A program made the position numbers and the translations under genes. From contig CAIYUV010000122.1 of NCBI GenBank assembly GCA_903929475.1, positions 1-64,000 on the forward strand: a stretch of DNA of 64,000 nt, written 5' to 3'. Every line of letters starts with the position of its first letter. The first letter of the stretch is position 1. This stretch comes from an uncultured Spartobacteria bacterium (GTDB lineage Bacteria > Verrucomicrobiota > Verrucomicrobiia > Chthoniobacterales > Chthoniobacteraceae). The notes below the pieces were generated by a model. That model had not been told where the DNA came from and did no database searches. It was given only the letters and a program-made list of their open reading frames with translations. Shown here piece by piece: positions 58,245 to 64,000 of this stretch.

Positions 58245-60689
58245 ATGCGCCACTGGCTGCACTTTATCCTCAGCTTTATTTCTCTGACCCTCGTTCACGG
58301 GCAGGCGTTTTTACCTTTTCCAACAAATTTTCCGCCCAGTTTTTCCTTTGATGAAACTTACCGAGACGAAGTGATCGGAGACCCGTTCTCTCCGGGTGAT
58401 TATCTCACGAGATCACGGGGCACCATCACAATCGGCGCCACCGGTTCGCTGGATGGTTTTGATGTCAGCAACCCTGATAATCTGGATATTTTCAGCCCTT
58501 ACGAAATTACCATTGGCGAGTTCACCATGAGCGGAACCCTCGGAGACGATCCAGATTACGACCCTCTCGACAGCAAACACAATCGTTCGATCACCATCCC
58601 AGTTCTGGGCTACGACGACAATGGGAACGAAGTGAATGCAGGCTCCATGAATATCGCGTGGACATCCGCACGAGTGAACTTTTCTTTCAGCGTATCAGAC
58701 CCGCTTCTCTATGGAGTTGATCAGCCTTTAACATCGGTTGTCAGTGGCGACTACTACCCCGATGTGAACGAGCCGAGCATTAATCGAAATGATCTTCTGG
58801 CAAAGATGGTATTCGGTCCTTTTGGTATGGATATAAGGAGCTGCTACATCCTTGGCAGCGCAAGCGCCAAGCCTGATCCGCAGGGCCGTGTAACGGACAA
58901 CCTCTCGGATGTTCATGTCTATGGGGCGATTGATAGTATTGCTCCGATAGTGACAATTACCCAGCCAGCCGCCAATGCAATCGTGACCACCAATGACGTC
59001 ACTGTGGACGGCAAATACAATATCGTGGGCAAGGCTTCGGATACGCGTTCCATCTTTGGTCAGACAATGCCGGGTGCTGTTGATACCGTGGAGGTGCAGG
59101 TCGGCACACAGGCAAATCCAGGGACTTTTATGTTGGCACAACTCGATAATGCCGGAAACTGGATATTGCCAAACGCCCAACTCGACCCCGGAAAAAACCG
59201 CGTCTCCGTGCGCGCCACGGACATAGACGGTAATGCGATCACCACAGCACCGAGGGAGTTCACTTTTAGCAAGCAGGGCACCATATCCGTCACTTGCGCC
59301 GCGACAGGCTACAGCATGGCTGACAACGGAAAGGTCGCAGGCACGGTCACCGGTGCATTTTTCGTATCGCCGGGCAAAAAAATCACGATGGTCGTCGGTC
59401 AGGTGCCTTTTCAGGATTCGCGCGGCGGCGTGACGGCCGGCCAGATTTTTTCGGTAAAAGCCACACCCGCACCCGGCTCGGTTTTCAACGGGTGGGTGGG
59501 GAAAATCAACAACGTCACCGTGCTGACCGCAGTCACCGAGACGCTCGATTTCGAGACAAAACCAAATTTGGTTCTTACGGCCAATTTCGTTCCCGATCCC
59601 TTCATCACCAACATTCGCGGCAGTTACTATGGACTTGTCACTGGCGGCAGCGCGGTCGAGCGGGGATTGTTCAAGCTAGTCCTCTCAAAATCCGGTCTTT
59701 TTACGGGCACTGTGCAAATCGGCACCCTTACGTTCCCGCTCAAGGGCAAGATTCTCGGCAACGGGTTTTGGACAACCACCATCAAGAAAAAGGGCGGTGC
59801 TGCATACACCATCACATTGAACCTCACCTTGAGCCAGGCCGGAGACCGGCAGATCAGCGGTGCCGTCACAGCCACCGGTATCAATTCCACAATCACTGCG
59901 GACCTCAATGACTGGCACAAACCCAAGGGCGTTGACCTTGGCAAAGTTTCCGATGCTTATGCGGGATTTTACAACGTGCTCATGCCCCCGGCACTCACCA
60001 ACAACGACGCGAACTTCCCAACTGGAATTGGTTATGGTCGTGCGAACATTGGCAAGCTCGGCACTGTGAAATTCGTAGGCAAATTCGGGGACGGCTCGCC
60101 TGTAACAGCGGGCACCAAACTCGCCAAGCGCAATTCGGGCGCTGTAGTTTTCCCATTATTTTTTGCGCTGGATAAATTGCACGGCAATGTTTCCGGACTC
60201 GTAACCTATGACAATACACAGCCTAGCAGCGATCTGACGGCATCCCTAGACTGGGCCGAGCCGCTCACCACAGGCGCAGACCCGGATCCATTCATCGGAA
60301 ATATCGCGCTTCACGGCTCCCACTACGTAAAGCCCGCTTCCAATACACGCATCATTCTTCAATCAACAGGCGGCATCGGAAAATTATCTCTCGCAGCGCC
60401 ATCATACACAAAACCGGCCAAACCGCCGGCCGTGGATCTTGCCCTGAATTTCAATGCCGCGACGCTCGATGCCACAAAGCAAAGCGTCGGGCCACTCGGG
60501 GCGGAATTGGTAACACTCAAATTCAATACAAGCACCGGTCTTTTCACCGGCAGCTACAAGGATGCCCTGCTGAAAAAAGTCATTCCATTCTCTGGAGCAG
60601 CTTCACGCAAGGCAAACAGCGGGGCAGGCGAAGCGGGTGGTGTTTTTTTGCGTGGCAACAGTTCAGGTAGCATTCGTTTTGGACCATAG
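58245..60689 (+). CDS. Large secreted beta-rich surface protein
   Basis: 814 aa with a signal peptide (MRHWLHFILSFISLTLVHGQA). The N-terminal third is beta-rich and acidic. Around 230-345 an Ig/Big-like domain (APIVTITQPAANAIVTTNDVT..NAGNWILPNAQLDPGKNRVSVRATDIDGN) is followed by an InlB-repeat-like segment (VFNGWVG..LTANFVPDPF). The C-terminal 340 residues contain repeated GxFTGTV / GLFTGSY-type modules typical of verrucomicrobial surface proteins. Base composition is less GC-rich than housekeeping neighbours. Adhesion or matrix role is inferred. A prepilin-like gene follows. Confidence 0.7.
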   Translation: MRHWLHFILSFISLTLVHGQAFLPFPTNFPPSFSFDETYRDEVIGDPFSPGDYLTRSRGTITIGATGSLDGFDVSNPDNLDIFSPYEITIGEFTMSGTLGDDPDYDPLDSKHNRSITIPVLGYDDNGNEVNAGSMNIAWTSARVNFSFSVSDPLLYGVDQPLTSVVSGDYYPDVNEPSINRNDLLAKMVFGPFGMDIRSCYILGSASAKPDPQGRVTDNLSDVHVYGAIDSIAPIVTITQPAANAIVTTNDVTVDGKYNIVGKASDTRSIFGQTMPGAVDTVEVQVGTQANPGTFMLAQLDNAGNWILPNAQLDPGKNRVSVRATDIDGNAITTAPREFTFSKQGTISVTCAATGYSMADNGKVAGTVTGAFFVSPGKKITMVVGQVPFQDSRGGVTAGQIFSVKATPAPGSVFNGWVGKINNVTVLTAVTETLDFETKPNLVLTANFVPDPFITNIRGSYYGLVTGGSAVERGLFKLVLSKSGLFTGTVQIGTLTFPLKGKILGNGFWTTTIKKKGGAAYTITLNLTLSQAGDRQISGAVTATGINSTITADLNDWHKPKGVDLGKVSDAYAGFYNVLMPPALTNNDANFPTGIGYGRANIGKLGTVKFVGKFGDGSPVTAGTKLAKRNSGAVVFPLFFALDKLHGNVSGLVTYDNTQPSSDLTASLDWAEPLTTGADPDPFIGNIALHGSHYVKPASNTRIILQSTGGIGKLSLAAPSYTKPAKPPAVDLALNFNAATLDATKQSVGPLGAELVTLKFNTSTGLFTGSYKDALLKKVIPFSGAASRKANSGAGEAGGVFLRGNSSGSIRFGP

Positions 60690-60794
60690 CACTCAGCGGC
60701 TATTTCAATCCTTCTGTCACACGCTTGTTGCATACCGACACTTGACCTGCTGGCATTGAGGACGGAATTTTCATCCGACTCCCAAAACATATCC

Positions 60795-61568
60795 ATGCGT
60801 TTCTGCCGCCAACAACTGAATATCGCCTTCACTTTACTCGAGCTCGTCGTCGTCATCGCGATTATATCTATTCTGGCAGCGTTCCTCTTCCCAATTTTCG
60901 GGAGCACCAAACAAAGATCAAACCAGACCATCTCGCTCAACAACCTCAAACAGTGGGGCGTTGCCCTCAATCGCTCCCTCGGCGATAACAACGGCCTTAT
61001 GCCGTCCGACGGTCAGGGCAGCAGCAGCATCAAACTTTATGACACCAATGCCTGGTTCAATCGGTTACCTCCATACATTGACGAAAAACCACTATCAGAC
61101 CCCTACTATGTGACAAATCCACCGAAGCCCGGCAACCGGAGCGTCTGGATCAATCCCGCCGTTCCCAAGGATGACGGTATGCAATACGTCAAGCCGCCGC
61201 AGAAATTCCTGTTCTGCTACTCGATGAATTATTTTCTCAGCAACAGCGCTGAACCCACACAGCCCATCAGTCGCATCGAATATACTTCAACCACCGTTTT
61301 TATGGCCGAAAAAAACGACGATTTCGCCAACTGCAACCCGAAGTATATCAAAGCCTACTTTGGTTCCGACGCCCCCGGAGCTGCCGAAACAGACAAGAAT
61401 AACGCTGCCCATTTTCTTTTCTGTGACGGGCACGTCGAACTCATAAAACGCGCGATCTTTGATCCGAATTTTTCGCCAAACACGAACGACAACCCGAGTT
61501 CGATCAACACGACAAACATCAATACGCATTTCACCTTCATCCCCTATCCCGGGGCGAAGTCTTCGTAG
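60795..61568 (+). CDS. Prepilin-like protein with type IV pilin N-terminus
   Basis: 257 aa from ATG 60795. Class III-type leader MRFCRQQLNIAFTLLELVVVIAIISILAA: cleavage after Ala, mature N-terminus FTLLELVVVIAIISILAA with the conserved Glu5 (prepilin peptidase site). The body resembles the H-X9-DG/DUF1559-like proteins of planctomycetes and verrucomicrobia, with FLFCDGHVELI near the end. Such proteins are numerous in this phylum; pseudopilin or surface roles are assumed. It lies ~100 bp after the large surface-protein gene. Confidence 0.85.
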   Translation: MRFCRQQLNIAFTLLELVVVIAIISILAAFLFPIFGSTKQRSNQTISLNNLKQWGVALNRSLGDNNGLMPSDGQGSSSIKLYDTNAWFNRLPPYIDEKPLSDPYYVTNPPKPGNRSVWINPAVPKDDGMQYVKPPQKFLFCYSMNYFLSNSAEPTQPISRIEYTSTTVFMAEKNDDFANCNPKYIKAYFGSDAPGAAETDKNNAAHFLFCDGHVELIKRAIFDPNFSPNTNDNPSSINTTNINTHFTFIPYPGAKSS

Positions 61569-61583
61569 AGGCGCGGCGCGGCT

Positions 61584-62399
61584 TTACCGTGCGAAAAACG
61601 GGTTATTCTTCTGCTCCTCGCCCACGCTCGTGAGCGGGCCGTGGCCGGGACAGATCACGGTGACGGGCGGCAGTGTCAGGATTTGCTCGATGTTGTTCTT
61701 CACCGCATCGGCGTAGCTCACGCCGCCGCCGCCCATGCTGCCGGCAAAAATGCTGTCGCCGACGATCGCCACAGGCCGCGCCAGCCCGCTAATGACGTAG
61801 GTGATTCCACCCGGCGAGTGACCCCACGTGAGACGGCTCTCCACTTTCAGCCCGCCAAACTGCCAGCTCTGGCCCGGTGCAAAAATATGCGCGACTGCGA
61901 CCGGTTCGCGATCCCCGGCCCACACCTCGGCCCCGGTTTTTTCGCGCAGGCGGTCGAGGTCAAAAATATGATCCCCGTGCGTGTGCGTGATGAAAATGTG
62001 CCGCACGTTGAGGCCGCGCGACTGCGCCTCGGCGAGGATGCCACTTGCATCCGCACCTGTGTCGAAAACAGCCGCGTCCTTCGTGACGGGGTCCCAGACG
62101 AGATACGCATTCACCGTCATGTCCTCGTAAGGCGTGTTGAATTGTGCCAGCCCGTCGAGCGTGACCGGCACTGGAAAATACCGCTTCTCCGCGAGCGCCG
62201 TCAGCGCACCGGCGCACAGTCCGAGCACCGGCGCAATCTTCGCCGCTGCTGCGCTGCTGAAATCCCCAGCTCGAAGCGTCTGCAAATCCGGCAAGCCGAT
62301 GCCAGCGCGTTGAGCAAGTGATTGGTCATCGAGATGCAGCCCCCGCATGGCCTTGCCGATGATGTCTGTGAAAGTGTCTTCGAGTGGGATAGTAGGCAT
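61584..62399 (-). CDS. Metallo-beta-lactamase-fold hydrolase with N-terminal HTH-like domain
   Basis: 271 aa from ATG 62399. The first ~65 residues (DIIGKAMRGLHLDDQSLAQRAGIGLPDLQTLRAGD) have an XRE-like helix-turn-helix pattern. The rest is a glyoxalase-II-type metallohydrolase: THTHGDHIFDL (HxHxDH), WGHSPGGITYVI, AIVGDSIFAGS and CPGHGPLTS. The hydrolase probably acts on a thioester such as S-lactoylglutathione; the HTH fusion is uncommon. It is divergent from coaX. Confidence 0.85.
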   Translation of the reverse strand: MPTIPLEDTFTDIIGKAMRGLHLDDQSLAQRAGIGLPDLQTLRAGDFSSAAAAKIAPVLGLCAGALTALAEKRYFPVPVTLDGLAQFNTPYEDMTVNAYLVWDPVTKDAAVFDTGADASGILAEAQSRGLNVRHIFITHTHGDHIFDLDRLREKTGAEVWAGDREPVAVAHIFAPGQSWQFGGLKVESRLTWGHSPGGITYVISGLARPVAIVGDSIFAGSMGGGGVSYADAVKNNIEQILTLPPVTVICPGHGPLTSVGEEQKNNPFFAR

Positions 62400-62524
62400 G
62401 AGCGCAAAGTAAATTGCCCGCGCACCGCCTGTCGAGTTTTTGGAAGCGCCGAAGCCCATGTCCATCGAATCCCTCCCCACGTATTTCGTGGACAACACCC
62501 ACTGTGCTCGCGTGCAATCCCTCC

Positions 62525-63271
62525 ATGCCCGCCGCCGAGTTCCTGCTGATTGATAACAGCAACTCTTTCACAAAATTTGCCCTCGCCTCACGCGACGCCA
62601 TCGGCCCCGTGCGAAAACTCCGCACCTCCGCACTCGACGCCACGAGCCTGCACCACATCCTTCGAGGCTGGCGCTTCGCACGCATCGTCATGTGCAGCGT
62701 CGTGCCGGAAAAAAGCGCGCTCATTTCGCAGTGCCTCGACGGCCTCCCGCTCCACCTCGTCTCGCACCGCAGCAAACTCGGCGTCGGCATCCAATATCCC
62801 CGCCCGCGCAGCATCGGCGCGGATCGCCTCGCCAACGCCGCCAGCGCCGCCGCGTTCCACGGCACGCCTTGCGTCGTCGTAGATTTTGGCACCGCAGTCA
62901 CGTTCGACATTTTGAGCAGTGCAAAAAAATACATCGGCGGCGTCATCGCGCCCGGCCTCGAAGCGATGACCGATTACCTGCATCAGCGCACCGCGCTCCT
63001 GCCGAAAATCACACTGCTCGAACCGCCCGGCCCCATCGGAAAATCCACCCGCCACGCCATGCTCGCCGGTGCCGTCTATGGCTACCGTGGCCTCGTGCGG
63101 GAAATCCTCGCGGAAATCCGCGGCAAACTCGGCGTGCGCAAAATGAAAGTCGTCGCCACCGGCGGCTACGCCTCGCTCATCGCCGCAGGCGTCCGCGAAA
63201 TTTCCACCGTCCACGAAAACCTCACGCTGGAAGGCCTTCGCCTCATCGGCGGATTGAACTTTCGTTCGTAG
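62525..63271 (+). CDS. coaX: Type III pantothenate kinase
   Basis: 248 aa from ATG 62525; the ORF-track start overlaps the divergent metallohydrolase region. CoaX motifs: LLIDNSNSFTKFALA (phosphate-binding P-loop-like region), RSIGADRLANAASAA, VVVDFGTAVTFDIL and IGGVIAPGLEAM. It phosphorylates pantothenate in the first step of CoA biosynthesis. It converges on recG with a 6 bp gap. Confidence 0.92.
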   Translation: MPAAEFLLIDNSNSFTKFALASRDAIGPVRKLRTSALDATSLHHILRGWRFARIVMCSVVPEKSALISQCLDGLPLHLVSHRSKLGVGIQYPRPRSIGADRLANAASAAAFHGTPCVVVDFGTAVTFDILSSAKKYIGGVIAPGLEAMTDYLHQRTALLPKITLLEPPGPIGKSTRHAMLAGAVYGYRGLVREILAEIRGKLGVRKMKVVATGGYASLIAAGVREISTVHENLTLEGLRLIGGLNFRS

Positions 63272-63277
63272 CCCCGC

Positions 63278-64000
63278 TCACGAAACCTGCGCGAGAATCG
63301 TGCGGCGCGTTTCGTTCAGCAGCACGCGACACCCGGCGTGCCCGGGCCTTTCGAGCTTCGGATCCTGCTCAAAAATCAAATACGCGTGGTTGCGCGCCAG
63401 CTTCATCAAATCCGCATCGCGGAAAAGATCGCCCAGTCTGAGTGGCGGCAGTCCGCTCTGCGCCGTGCCGAGTAAATCCCCCGCACCGCGCAGGCGAAGA
63501 TCCGCCTCCGCAATTTCAAATCCATCGTTCGTCTTTTCCAACACGCGGAGTTTTTCCATCGCCTCCTCCTCGTCTGTTCCTGTGATAAGAATGCAGTAAC
63601 TCTTGTGCTCGCCGCGCCCGATGCGTCCGCGGAGCTGGTGGATCTGCGCGAGGCCAAAACGCTCCGCGTTTTCAATAAGCATCACGTTTGCGTTCGGCAC
63701 ATCCACGCCCACCTCGATCACCGTCGTCGCAATGAGCGCCTTCGTCTCGCCGGAGCGGAAGCGCGTCATGATCGCATCCTTCTCCTCCGGCGGCACGCGG
63801 CCGTGGATGAGTTCGCATTTCAACGGCGCCAGCAACTCGCTCCATTTCGCAAACTCCGCAGTCGCCGCCTTCGCCTCCAGCTTTTCGCTCTCCTCGATCA
63901 GCGGATAAACGATGTAGCACTGCCGCCCGGCGTCGAGTTGCTCGCGGATGAATTTCGCCGCCTCCGGCAATTTCGATGGCGCGCGCACTCCTGTGATGAT
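63278..64000 (-). CDS. recG: ATP-dependent DNA helicase RecG, C-terminal part (runs off window)
   Basis: Only the C-terminal ~240 residues are in the window; the frame is open at the right edge. Helicase motifs IV-VI are visible: CELIHGRVPPEEKDAIMTRFRSGETKALIATTVIEVGVDVPNAN and GLAQIHQLRGRIGRGEHKSYC. The C-terminal RecG block DGFEIAEADLRLRGAGDLLGTAQSGLP follows. RecG remodels stalled replication forks and branched DNA. The GTG at 63988 in the ORF track is not the true start. Confidence 0.92.
   Translation of the reverse strand: MITGVRAPSKLPEAAKFIREQLDAGRQCYIVYPLIEESEKLEAKAATAEFAKWSELLAPLKCELIHGRVPPEEKDAIMTRFRSGETKALIATTVIEVGVDVPNANVMLIENAERFGLAQIHQLRGRIGRGEHKSYCILITGTDEEEAMEKLRVLEKTNDGFEIAEADLRLRGAGDLLGTAQSGLPPLRLGDLFRDADLMKLARNHAYLIFEQDPKLERPGHAGCRVLLNETRRTILAQVS

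Overview
The window looks like a chromosomal segment of a member of the Verrucomicrobiota, probably Spartobacteria/Chthoniobacter-like. I infer this from gene content: a giant ThuA / PVC-type dehydrogenase / cytochrome c fusion, a planctomycete-type cytochrome c with WD40 repeats, a DUF6288-like PDZ/HEAT protein, secreted esterases, a prepilin-like H-X9-DG type protein, and many signal-peptide proteins of unknown function. The DNA is GC-rich overall. Conspicuous AT-rich exceptions lie near 27.4-27.9 kb and 40.0-40.4 kb. No rRNA, tRNA, transposase or CRISPR array was found.

Layout. 0.1-2.3 kb: a signalling pair (receiver-DUF4388-roadblock regulator plus a roadblock-like protein). 2.3-7.4 kb: the giant ThuA protein. 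7.5-19.1 kb: a compact biosynthetic locus. It holds a ketosynthase and a ketosynthase-like partner without catalytic residues, an ACP, a condensation-type acyltransferase, an acyl-AMP ligase, two flavin oxidoreductases, a methyltransferase, a LolA-like carrier, a GtrA-like protein, a patatin and an LPG-synthase-type membrane protein. The parts recall aryl-polyene/flexirubin-type lipid pathways, but no ketoreductase or dehydratase is present. 19.1-22.2 kb: envelope coiled-coil protein and lipoprotein, SRP RNA, Pal-like lipoprotein, recA. 22.3-27.3 kb: secreted archaemetzincin, DUF6288-like protein and SASA esterase. 27.4-27.9 kb: an AT-rich islet with an orphan Imm74-like immunity protein. 28-35 kb: fabV, a GlcD-type oxidase, a GDP-mannose-epimerase-like protein, and a CCA-enzyme/WecG operon. 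35-39.6 kb: coiled-coil membrane proteins, a LacI regulator and an MMPL exporter.

39.8-41.1 kb holds no credible gene but is the most striking DNA here. It is a roughly 870 bp array with an almost perfect 21 bp period whose motif drifts through three sequence blocks and flips orientation in the middle. It is followed by a cluster of palindromes and then a 42 bp x 4 tandem repeat. 41.1-46 kb: trypsin-like protease, CotH-like protein, a glutaredoxin/deoC operon, and a 179 bp MITE-like inverted-repeat element. 46-53.3 kb: cytochrome/WD40 protein, sugar nucleotidyltransferase, and a two-component system with a FAD monooxygenase. 53.4-54.5 kb: a von Willebrand-type gene split by an in-frame TAA just before its metal-binding motif. 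54.5-64 kb: apbE, mutS, a large surface protein, a prepilin-like protein, an HTH-metallohydrolase fusion, coaX, and the 3' part of recG running off the right edge.

All functions are read from motifs and family knowledge; no database search was run. Start codons were moved inward from the ORF track wherever the longer frame only shadowed a neighbour or lacked a plausible start.
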